Shown: positions 7,101-11,307 of the stretch, one piece after another
Position numbering within the stretch: the stretch's first letter is position 1
Layout: the number at the start of each line of letters is the position of its first letter
Source of the DNA: Deltaproteobacteria bacterium
GTDB taxonomy: Bacteria; Myxococcota; Myxococcia; Myxococcales; 40CM-4-68-19
DNA: 13,064 nucleotides
Assembly (NCBI GenBank): GCA_018266095.1
Contig: JAFEBC010000582.1
Location: 1 to 13,064, forward strand
Direction of reading: 5' to 3'
Translations under genes and position numbers: made by a program
Notes under the pieces: model-generated
Seen by the model: the letters and a program-made list of their open reading frames with translations, nothing else
Told to the model about the DNA's origin: nothing
Database searches by the model: none

Positions 7101-8274
7101 CGGCCTCGAAGAGATAGATCTCGACGCGCCGGTTCTCGGCTTCAGCCACGCCCGGACCGGTGGGCTTCTTCAAGTGCGTGAAGCCGCAGCCGTGGCTCGC
7201 GAGCCTGGCGTCCTTGGGCAGCGTGGTGCCGTCCTGCGCCTGGTAGTCCGTGACCAGCGCGCGCCGGGTGGCCGCATCGCCCGTGCCCGAGGCCGGCAGG
7301 CCCTTGCTGGTCTGGTACGCCTTGTACGCCGCAGACGTGGCCGGGCCGCCGCTGCCATCGACGGTCAGGGCCGCGCCGCCGACCACGTTGAGCATGTACT
7401 GGTCTTCGCGCACGCCCCAGCGGTCGCAGTCGGGCTGCGTGTCGTAGAACTTCATCCAGCCGTCCGCGTCGTCGGAGAGGAAGCTGGCGATGGACGCCGC
7501 GCGCTGGTTGGAGAGGCCGCGGTTGTAGTCGGCGGTGCCCACCGTGTCGGTGTGTCCTGACACGAGCACGGCGAGCTCAGAGCCGAAGGCTTCGTACAGC
7601 GTACGAAGCTGGCGGATGCCGGGCATCGCCGAGGGCAAGAGGAAGGTCTTGGCCGTCTCGAAGTGCATCCCCGTGAGCTCGCCACGCTGCACCCGCGGCG
7701 GGAGCTGCACGATGGTGCTGGTGCCCGCCTGCACCGCGAGATCCTGCGTGTAGCGCACGTGGCCCGGCGTCGCCGGCGTGTCGCTCGTGAGGTGATCGAA
7801 GTCGGGCAGATCGAGCGTGCACGCGGCCTGCGGCGCGAGCCCCGTGACGCGCAGCTTGCCCTCGCCGTCGGTGTGCCCTGCCCGCTTGCTGCCGTCGGGG
7901 AGCGAGACCTCCCACTCGACGTTCTTGATCGGCGCGCCGGCCGCTGACACCACCTGGACGTCGAGCGCGTCGTGCGGCGTGGGCTCGGCAGATTCGGCGC
8001 CCGTGTTCGGCTGGTCGCCCTCCTGCGCGCCCGTGGAGTCGCCCGGCACCTCCGGCGTCCCGCCGCCCTCGTCTGCCGGAGCCGTCGAGCCCGTGCCGCC
8101 GCCCTCGTCCGCGTCCGGCCCGCCGTCACCCGTGCCGTGCCCCGCGCCGCCCACATAGAGCACGACCGCGCGGCCCGCGCGCAGCGTGACGCCAGAGTGC
8201 AGCTCGTCGAGCGTGGTGTCGCGCTCGAAGACCTTTGCAGACGTGGGCAACGGGCTCCCCTTCCCGGGCAGCAT
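4114..8274 (-). CDS. Giant modular protein: OmpA-like domain, Ig/carboxypeptidase-regulatory repeats, C-terminal zincin
   Basis: A 1386-residue protein without a Sec signal or membrane helix. Order of parts: 1-45 short N-terminal segment; 46-100 Gly/Asp/Glu/Ser linker; 101-195 beta-domain; 200-392 OmpA-type peptidoglycan-binding domain with GHTDTVG (240-246; D243), N251..LS..R258A and closing NRRVEIYLF (381-389); 428-504, 508-577 and 975-1050 carboxypeptidase-regulatory-like Ig modules; 627-720 another Ig-like module (VTLSWAITG, YTLTAIN); 725-965 further beta-rich sequence; 1190-1376 putative metallopeptidase with HEVGH (1299-1303), H1310, H1318 and a possible Met-turn in EIDIMLYLN (1341-1349). 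The OmpA domain is interrupted at about 267-378 by an insertion that includes a peptidoglycan-binding-1-like helical piece (314-346). ATG 8274 lacks a clear ribosome site; TTG 8250 is preceded by AAGGGGAG and may be the true start. The architecture suggests a cargo of a contractile injection system or a polymorphic toxin, but no such apparatus genes are in the window, so export route and target are inference. Confidence 0.8.
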   Translation of the reverse strand: MLPGKGSPLPTSAKVFERDTTLDELHSGVTLRAGRAVVLYVGGAGHGTGDGGPDADEGGGTGSTAPADEGGGTPEVPGDSTGAQEGDQPNTGAESAEPTPHDALDVQVVSAAGAPIKNVEWEVSLPDGSKRAGHTDGEGKLRVTGLAPQAACTLDLPDFDHLTSDTPATPGHVRYTQDLAVQAGTSTIVQLPPRVQRGELTGMHFETAKTFLLPSAMPGIRQLRTLYEAFGSELAVLVSGHTDTVGTADYNRGLSNQRAASIASFLSDDADGWMKFYDTQPDCDRWGVREDQYMLNVVGGAALTVDGSGGPATSAAYKAYQTSKGLPASGTGDAATRRALVTDYQAQDGTTLPKDARLASHGCGFTHLKKPTGPGVAEAENRRVEIYLFEAGVTPPPVDPCPPGGCAEYPQWAARVSETFDLDKPPGSIRVKVVDASGNGLDQANVHASGPVVKEQTTAGGEAAFSDLFPGSYKVVATAAGFDAADTTLEVTSGAEASATLTLQALLFDLDVLVEDGATPPKPLRDATVTIDVPGAQPQLTGPSGKVRFAGLKAGKVHVKATRKGFADTEADVQVGPGGAPTAPAKSGARLGLAGDQTDGATPGDAGAGDPQGGDSDVTLQMKATAPVIASFGGVAKGVKPAPAPSDFVFFPQGQGVTLSWAITGAFDQLLLQPGGQDVTQLTSLDVDPIHMPPDENGAYTLTAINAGLSSPPSTVTIAGVVKFTLSKALYPPEPDQHVYDKDGKTEVDHLDGQPGSFRDARFANGDVIFGQVTPKSFLTFAWTVTARSALSLELEVDHQFKQDVTNAADSEWSFDDKAVILLRANLNLRRTSTGKLLGSSVIVVRENLPAPGIEAFNLLDKGTVLAADKRLSSWDNLSFLWKLKGDFLQNRLEVIFRDEKGKELGRQVLRPADDPTAVGETKASGSPIFGHVTVEWRLVTKQKTAKGDELLAEAVKTSDYILAAPPPKQDTFPGTVKVLDADGKPVEGAQVDVTGPGQSVRGKTDAQGEAHFSGLTSGQFHIEASEGGRKAVEDLEHDSMFTDTLKLPALTKDVLSATLTNESTQTLNLMERSSQRTHILAMKFAFQLDSSDTSIDSVDKVTFEILRQDGSVWHVRHITSGDDLKVGGHDLLFDGWSQAGVFDTAVLKEPGLKARVTVEKEGHEPVVAETPLQVTPSSRALDFFDLRADEPTKSIVLTVRAAKDKFFTVSDTERDRVFNLFAEGVHQYWSHPVTLDGASWDLDVQVVVDEFGIPVEVDPKPPSWIPVRSCNLVPVGGHIHLLVGPKTSDNYIRDTAGHEVGHSVLKAAHDFDWSITHKHTSTVAQSTRSDSPDYSAFPGEIDIMLYLNGTPPHDMFKRDVFIESDRLDALWVTEVAVAPTPTIPP

Positions 8275-8335
8275 AGGCCAATTGACGCACGGGGACTGTG
8301 TGAAGGGTCACGCGAGGCGCCGCAGGAGGGATGGT

Positions 8336-8349
8336 GCAAAGGTGCGGCC
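8336..8349 (-). promoter_or_regulatory. Possible sigma-54 (-24/-12) promoter of the giant gene
   Basis: Read on the minus strand, GGGCCGCACCTTTGCA has the invariant GG and GC elements separated by exactly 10 nt (GG at 8349-8348, GC at 8337-8336). It has a perfect TTGCA -12 box, while the middle of the -24 box departs from consensus. Transcription would start near 8324, about 50 nt before ATG 8274. Sigma-54 control is common for secretion-linked genes in myxobacteria, but no activator gene is nearby. Confidence 0.28.
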
Positions 8350-8366
8350 CGAGCGGTTTTCCTCGG
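8349..8366 (-). terminator. Weak hairpin directly after the 168-residue gene
   Basis: CCGAG (8349-8353) pairs with CTCGG (8362-8366) around an 8-nt loop, abutting the TAA stop (8369-8367) of the minus-strand gene. The stem is short and no T-run follows, so it is only a weak candidate for a terminator or 3'-end structure. Confidence 0.2.
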
Positions 8367-8873
8367 TTACAGGCCACGCCACCGAGCGAGATGAACGCAG
8401 GCGATCGCGGCGACGGCCTCGGGCCGGTCCTGCCCGGGCTCGAACACCAGGTCCCAGAGGTTCATCCGATGCTCGCGCACCTTGACGACGAACGCGCCAT
8501 CGCGCAGCGCACCGCGAGCCACCCTGAACATCGGCAACGGGAACTGCCAGCGCAAGCCGTCTGCGAACGCGATGGTCCATTGGGTGCGCAAGAGGCCGTC
8601 GCTCTCGACCGTCGCCAGCGTGCGCCCGTGCTCCAGGATCTCGAATTGCGGCCGCGGGAACCGGCGCGTGCGAACGATCTCGAGGTCCTCTGTTGCGTGC
8701 TCCGCAGCCACGAACGACGCCACCGGCCGGCCACCTCGCGTGACGAAGCCGCTCAGCGACCACAACACGCGATCCGTCGAATCCGCGAGTTGCATCCCGC
8801 CCTGAAACCGCATGCTGAACCGGTAGCCGCCTGGAACCGCCTGCGTTGTGCCCGCTCCCCCGCTGCCGTCCAT
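8367..8873 (-). CDS. Uncharacterised 168-residue protein, possibly LURP-one/Tubby-like fold
   Basis: I do not firmly recognise this protein. It is soluble, has no signal peptide, and reads as a run of short beta strands with conserved-looking pieces: RRFPRPQFEILEHGRTLATV, TQWTIAFADGLRWQFPLPMF and a Trp-containing C-terminal helix (AVAAIACVHLARW). The alternation of 'raw scaffold' strands with W/F at regular spacing is reminiscent of LURP-one-related/Tubby C-terminal-like domains, but this is a guess. ATG 8873 is used because nothing in frame upstream is better. It lacks a ribosome site and is preceded at the right distance by TAGTCT, which would fit a leaderless transcript. Met21 (8813) and Met27 are alternative starts. 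It is divergent from the DinB-family gene and 92 bp upstream of the giant gene, on the same strand as that gene. Confidence 0.6.
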   Translation of the reverse strand: MDGSGGAGTTQAVPGGYRFSMRFQGGMQLADSTDRVLWSLSGFVTRGGRPVASFVAAEHATEDLEIVRTRRFPRPQFEILEHGRTLATVESDGLLRTQWTIAFADGLRWQFPLPMFRVARGALRDGAFVVKVREHRMNLWDLVFEPGQDRPEAVAAIACVHLARWRGL

Positions 8874-8879
8874 GCCGAC

Positions 8880-8886
8880 TAGACTA
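8880..8886. promoter_or_regulatory. Symmetric -10 element serving two divergent, possibly leaderless genes
   Basis: TAGACTA (8880-8886) contains TAGACT on the plus strand and TAGTCT on the minus strand, both matching the TANNNT pattern of a sigma-70 -10 box. The plus box ends 6 nt before the DinB ATG (8892). The minus box ends 7 nt before the ATG at 8873. Those distances fit transcription starting at the start codons themselves. No convincing -35 box is seen on either side. Confidence 0.4.
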
Positions 8887-8891
8887 ACGGC

Positions 8892-9374
8892 ATGACGCTC
8901 CTCGAGCAGCTCGCGAACGCGCCCGACCTCTTCGAAGCCACGCTGCGCGACTTCCCGCCCGCGCTGGTGAACTGGACGCCGCCCGACTGGGAGGCCGCGC
9001 CCGCCGAGCACTTCTCGGCGCTGGGCACGATGTGCCACCTGCGCGACATCGAGGTGGACGGGTACCACGTGCGCCTGCGGCGGGTGGCCGTGGAGACGGA
9101 GCCGGACCTGGCGAGCGTGGATGGGTACGCGCTGGCGGTGGAGCGGAAGTACGCCGAGGAGTCGCTGGAGCGCGTGGTGGCGGAGTTCAGGGCAGCGCGC
9201 CGGGTGACGCTGGCGTACGTGAGCGCGTGGGCGACGGAGTACGAGCGGACGGCGACGTTCGCGGAGTATGGGCGGCTGAGTGGGCGGGGGTTGCTGCAGC
9301 TCTTGGCGAGCCATGACTTGCAGCACTTGTCGGGGCTGCGGTGGCTGTTGGCGCGCGGGTCGGCGCTGAAGTGA
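8892..9374 (+). CDS. DinB-family (DinB_2-like) metal-binding protein
   Basis: A 160-residue four-helix-bundle protein of the DinB/YfiT-like superfamily. The three metal-ligand histidines of the family are visible: H49 in CHLRDIE, and H141 and H145 in SHDLQHLSGLRWLL, the typical C-terminal helix. Length is standard for the family. Members bind Zn or Ni and include thiol-transferases that use bacillithiol or mycothiol, but most are uncharacterised; the specific reaction here cannot be told. ATG 8892 has no ribosome site and follows a -10-like TAGACT by 6 nt, suggesting a leaderless message. The gene converges on the small secreted protein gene, with 2 nt between the stop codons. Confidence 0.8.
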   Translation: MTLLEQLANAPDLFEATLRDFPPALVNWTPPDWEAAPAEHFSALGTMCHLRDIEVDGYHVRLRRVAVETEPDLASVDGYALAVERKYAEESLERVVAEFRAARRVTLAYVSAWATEYERTATFAEYGRLSGRGLLQLLASHDLQHLSGLRWLLARGSALK

Positions 9375-9376
9375 CT

Positions 9377-9646
9377 TCAGCGGCACAACGAGCGGTCGAC
9401 GTAGCGCTTGTTGCCGCTGGGCGTGATCTTGAAGCAGCCACCGCGAGGGCCTCGATGAAACACGGACGGATCGGGCTTCGCGGCGGCAGCCCCCTCGCAG
9501 AGTGAGCGGTCTACATAACGCTTCCGGCCGCTCGCAGAGTAGGTGTAGCAGCCACCGCGAGGGCCGCGGATGTACGCTGCGTCAGCGGCAACCGTGAACA
9601 GAGACGCAAGAATTAGCGCCACCACAAACAAGGCTTTCGCGCACAT
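9377..9646 (-). CDS. Small secreted protein with two GPRGG (PBCV basic-adaptor-like) repeats
   Basis: An 89-residue exported protein. Residues 1-23 form a Sec signal (hydrophobic core ALFVVALILASLFTVA, cleavage after ADA). The mature part is a tandem duplication: RGPRGGCYTYSASGRKRYVD...C at 27-50 and RGPRGGCFKITPSGNKRYVD...C at 65-88, period 38 residues, each ending RSLC and each with two cysteines that could form a disulfide. The GPRGG-x-Y/F...G-K/R-x-Y core resembles the PBCV-specific basic adaptor domain, first described in chlorella viruses and also seen in short bacterial proteins. Function is unknown; a basic, disulfide-bonded surface or periplasmic binding module is plausible. ATG 9646 is preceded by a G-run (GGGGGGG, 3 nt away). 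A weak promoter (TTGCAG, 17 bp, CACACT) lies upstream. Confidence 0.75.
   Translation of the reverse strand: MCAKALFVVALILASLFTVAADAAYIRGPRGGCYTYSASGRKRYVDRSLCEGAAAAKPDPSVFHRGPRGGCFKITPSGNKRYVDRSLCR
9433..9565. repeat. Internal gene duplication in the small secreted protein
   Basis: The 19-nt string agcagccaccgcgagggcc is identical at 9433-9451 and 9547-9565, 114 bp (38 codons) apart. It encodes the GPRGGC core of each protein repeat. Flanking codons have diverged while the protein motif is kept, which fits an old tandem duplication under selection. Confidence 0.75.
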
Positions 9647-9669
9647 GCGCCCCCCCGGTCAGGCCAGCG

Positions 9670-9698
9670 AGTGTGACCGTCGCAGAGCCATTCTGCAA
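9670..9698 (-). promoter_or_regulatory. Weak sigma-70-like promoter for the small secreted protein
   Basis: On the minus strand TTGCAG (9698-9693) and CACACT (9675-9670) are separated by 17 bp. The -35 box is good; the -10 box keeps only the key A and final T. It lies about 24 bp upstream of the ATG at 9646. Confidence 0.25.
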
Positions 9699-9713
9699 GG
9701 GGTGCGAGTTGCA

Positions 9714-9763
9714 TGGTGGGCGATGCAGGATTCGAACCTGCGACCCCTGCCGTGCGAAGGCAG
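9714..9763 (-). repeat. Duplicated 3' part of tRNA-Val (att-like copy)
   Basis: These 50 bases match the tRNA-Val gene at 10815-10864 in the same orientation with one difference (9755 C versus 10856 T). The match runs from the CCA end through acceptor 3' strand, T arm, variable loop and the whole anticodon arm, then stops. There is no D arm or 5' acceptor strand, so it is not a working tRNA gene. The mismatch would change the anticodon from CAC to CGC. This is the layout expected of the distal attachment site left by integration at a tRNA 3' end. Confidence 0.85.
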
Positions 9764-9776
9764 CGGCATCGAGTCT

Positions 9777-10169
9777 CTAGCGCGAGTCATCCTGCGCAGG
9801 GATGTCCTCGATCGAAAGCGTCTCGTCGCGTGACACCCTCATGACCCGATTGACCAGGTCATTCACTCCTTCGAGCGCAGTCAACGCTTGCCGGATCACT
9901 CGCAGTTGCTCCTCCCGCCGCAGATCCCCCGCCTCCAACAAGATGATGCCTGCATGTAGCTCCCGACTCCTCGCGAGCTTGAGGAAGTCCTCGACGTTCG
10001 CTGTGACCAACACGCGTTCCTCGAGGTAAGCCTTCTCCAGCACCTCGGAGTCCGACGCAGCCAGCATGCCGCGATCGCGCACGTGCCACACGTCGAGTCC
10101 ATCCTCGCGAGCGAGCACCTGGGCGACGCTCGGCGACAAGTTCTCGTCGAGGATCAGCCTAGCTCTCAC
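9777..10169 (-). CDS. DUF5615 PIN-like putative toxin
   Basis: A 130-residue protein of the DUF5615 family, a circularly compact PIN-like domain predicted to be an RNase toxin. Motifs: LILDENLS (5-12; D8, E9, N10), VWHVRDRGM (27-35), D40 and E43, then VTANVEDF (55-62), where family members usually show T-x-D-x-D-F; here Asn58 stands in the first acidic position while Glu60 and Asp61 remain. HAGIILLEAG (72-81) is the usual central strand. Together the acidic residues could form a metal site. The start is GTG 10169, overlapping the end of the DUF433 gene by 11 nt, which implies translational coupling. The stop lies only 13 bp from the tRNA-derived repeat. Pairing with DUF433 is a known predicted type II toxin-antitoxin arrangement; activity has not been shown here. 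Confidence 0.82.
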   Translation of the reverse strand: MRARLILDENLSPSVAQVLAREDGLDVWHVRDRGMLAASDSEVLEKAYLEERVLVTANVEDFLKLARSRELHAGIILLEAGDLRREEQLRVIRQALTALEGVNDLVNRVMRVSRDETLSIEDIPAQDDSR

Positions 10170-10704
10170 GCGGACGCCCCATCCGCGGATAGGCCTTCGC
10201 GAAGATGGGCGCGAACTCCAAGTCCTCGTCGCCCAGGTACGGATAGTCCTCGCGAACTTCCTCGACGGGCGCGCCCCTCAAGAGCATGCCCCCAATGTGG
10301 CGAACCGCGAGGCGGCTCTTCGGGAACACCGGTTCGCCTCCGAGGATGGCTGCCGACGACGAGAGCGTCTTCTTCCAGTTCACGAAGCGCTCGAGCCTGC
10401 CAGTCGCGTCCTTGGTGACGCGGTCCAGGCGCAGCTCGAGGACCGGGCTCAGCGCTACCCGGCTCGGCCGCCCACCGCTCGTCAGCGCGTCGCTGATCAG
10501 GACGTAGAGCTTCTCGCGATCGCCGACACCGAACTGGACGTTCAGGAGCGAGACCGTCTCGAAGTAGACGAGGTCGACGAAGGTGAACCGCGGCGGGCTC
10601 GTGTGCCCCAGGAAGCCATGCTCGACTTCCTTGCGGACGCGGCCTTCGTCGATGCCTGCCAGAGCAGCGACTTCGGCGGCTGTGAGGGGTTCGGGTGTGC
10701 GCAT
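10159..10704 (-). CDS. DUF433-family putative antitoxin with N-terminal MerR-like HTH
   Basis: A 181-residue protein. Residues 7-30 (LTAAEVAALAGIDEGRVRKEV) look like a MerR-type helix-turn-helix, and 120-174 is the DUF433 domain (GGEPVFPKSRLAVRHIGGMLLRGAPVEEV...YPYLGDEDL), the usual antitoxin partner of DUF5615 toxins. The middle (31-119) is a longer spacer than in the common 75-residue DUF433 antitoxins, so this is the large, DNA-binding subtype. Start ATG 10704 is fixed by GGGAGG 5 nt upstream; an in-frame upstream extension to 10767 would run through the promoter. The stop overlaps the toxin GTG start. It probably neutralises the toxin and represses the shared promoter at 10725-10753, which is inference from family behaviour. 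Confidence 0.8.
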   Translation of the reverse strand: MRTPEPLTAAEVAALAGIDEGRVRKEVEHGFLGHTSPPRFTFVDLVYFETVSLLNVQFGVGDREKLYVLISDALTSGGRPSRVALSPVLELRLDRVTKDATGRLERFVNWKKTLSSSAAILGGEPVFPKSRLAVRHIGGMLLRGAPVEEVREDYPYLGDEDLEFAPIFAKAYPRMGRPRES

Positions 10705-10724
10705 AAGTCCTCCCTGACCAGGAC

Positions 10725-10753
10725 AGACTAATGGGCAGTCCGCAAACGAGCAA
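10725..10753 (-). promoter_or_regulatory. Sigma-70-type promoter of the DUF433/DUF5615 operon
   Basis: On the minus strand TTGCTC (10753-10748) and TAGTCT (10730-10725) are separated by 17 bp. Transcription would begin near 10718, giving a leader of about 14 nt that contains the GGGAGG ribosome site. The spacing, box quality and position make it the best promoter in the window. It lies inside the repeat-bounded segment, so the pair carries its own promoter. Confidence 0.5.
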
Positions 10754-10814
10754 GCAGACCCGAGCACGCAAGACGCGCCAGCAGGGCCAAGCGAAGAACC
10801 TACGGGATTTGAAT

Positions 10815-10864
10815 TGGTGGGCGATGCAGGATTCGAACCTGCGACCCCTGCCGTGTGAAGGCAG
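10815..10864 (-). repeat. Proximal copy of the tRNA-derived direct repeat
   Basis: This is the part of tRNA-Val shared with 9714-9763 (49 of 50 identical). It covers the tRNA 3' half, from the anticodon stem to CCA, the usual attB segment for tRNA-targeting tyrosine integrases. Confidence 0.85.
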
Positions 10865-10889
10865 TGCTCTACCGCTGAGCTAATCGCCC
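10815..10889 (-). tRNA. tRNA-Val (anticodon CAC), CCA encoded
   Basis: The minus strand folds as a complete 75-nt tRNA: acceptor GGGCGAT/ATCGCCC, D arm GCTC-AGCGGTA-GAGC, anticodon stem CTGCC/GGCAG with loop TTCACAC (anticodon CAC, reads GUG), variable GGGTC, T arm GCAGG-TTCGAAT-CCTGC, discriminator A and encoded CCA (10817-10815). The body resembles proteobacterial tRNA-Val. A possible promoter upstream has a good -35 (TTGACG, 10964-10959) but a poor -10. The 3' 50 nt is duplicated at 9714-9763. Confidence 0.95.
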
Positions 10890-10928
10890 TTGCGTCCGCC
10901 CCGTTTGCTGCCCGGGGCCCGCTCGAGA

Positions 10929-10959
10929 GGGCGCGTGTTTCGCATGCTGCGGCGCGCCC
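10929..10959 (-). other. Hairpin between the 93-residue gene and tRNA-Val
   Basis: GGGCGCG (10929-10935) pairs with CGCGCCC (10953-10959), and inside it CGCA/TGCG (10941-10944 with 10948-10951) makes a second short stem. It sits 21 nt after the stop of the 93-residue gene and 40 nt before the tRNA. No U-tract follows; it may be a weak terminator or a processing site if the tRNA is co-transcribed. Confidence 0.25.
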
Positions 10960-10979
10960 GTCAAGAGGAAGAATTCAGG

Positions 10980-11261
10980 CTACTTCTTCTCGTCCTGCAG
11001 AACCTCGTCGAGCTCGTTGGCCAGGTCGCGCACGCGGCGCTTCAGGGCGGACAGGCGCTTGCCCGCGGCCTTGAAGTCCTCGCGGGTGACGAGGCCCGCC
11101 GCCTTGCGGGCGCGCTCCTGCGCCTCCTCGAACGCCTCCTTGGCCTGCATGAGGCCGCCCATCGCCTTGCCGAACGCCTCGGCGCGCTTGGGATCCTCGA
11201 GCAGCTTGGACACCGCCTTCATGCCCAGGTCGGTCGCGTGCTCACGGACGGTCTTTGCCAC
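10980..11261 (-). CDS. Small helical, coiled-coil-like protein of unknown function
   Basis: A 93-residue, highly charged, all-helical protein with no signal peptide or membrane segment. Residues 30-56 (GKAMGGLMQAKEAFEEAQ...) are an amphipathic helix. The end (57-93, LVTREDFKAAGKRLSALKRRVRDLANELDEVL) has the 'VTREdF...l..Rv..L...l' pattern seen at the C-termini of phasin-like, BMFP and UbiK-type accessory proteins, suggesting a short oligomerising coiled coil; I would not assign one of these families. The start is GTG 11261 with GGAGG 7 nt upstream. It follows the SCP2-like gene by 46 nt on the same strand and may belong to one transcript with it and the Hsp70 gene. Lipid-, granule- or membrane-associated roles would fit, but only by analogy. 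Confidence 0.7.
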   Translation of the reverse strand: MAKTVREHATDLGMKAVSKLLEDPKRAEAFGKAMGGLMQAKEAFEEAQERARKAAGLVTREDFKAAGKRLSALKRRVRDLANELDEVLQDEKK

Positions 11262-11307
11262 GGTGTGTCCTCCAGGTGCGTGCTGCGCGGATGCGTGCGG
11301 GACGACT

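Larger units (their letters stand above)
9714..10814 (-). mobile_element. Putative 1.1-kb tRNA-associated mini-element or island remnant carrying a TA pair
   Basis: The segment from the duplicated tRNA 3' fragment up to the intact tRNA-Val has the geometry of an element inserted at the tRNA 3' end: direct repeats in the same orientation, with the tRNA kept whole at the proximal end. Its only genes are the DUF433/DUF5615 pair. No integrase, recombinase or transposase fits inside, so it is either non-autonomous, the remnant of a larger deleted island, or a product of ectopic recombination with a tRNA copy. The repeat is seen directly; mobility is inferred. Confidence 0.45.

Noticed and set aside
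8874..9386. N-terminal extension of the 168-residue protein to 9386
   Set aside because: It would run antisense through the whole DinB-family gene, and the extension is Arg/Gln/Pro/His-rich with no motif.
9714..9763. A second functional tRNA gene (anticodon CGC)
   Set aside because: The D arm and 5' acceptor strand are absent; the sequence past the anticodon stem (9764-9780) does not fold as the missing half, and it runs into the toxin gene.
9764..10814. Integrase or transposase within the tRNA-bounded segment
   Set aside because: All coding space is taken by the two TA-like genes; no recombinase motif or terminal inverted repeats were seen.
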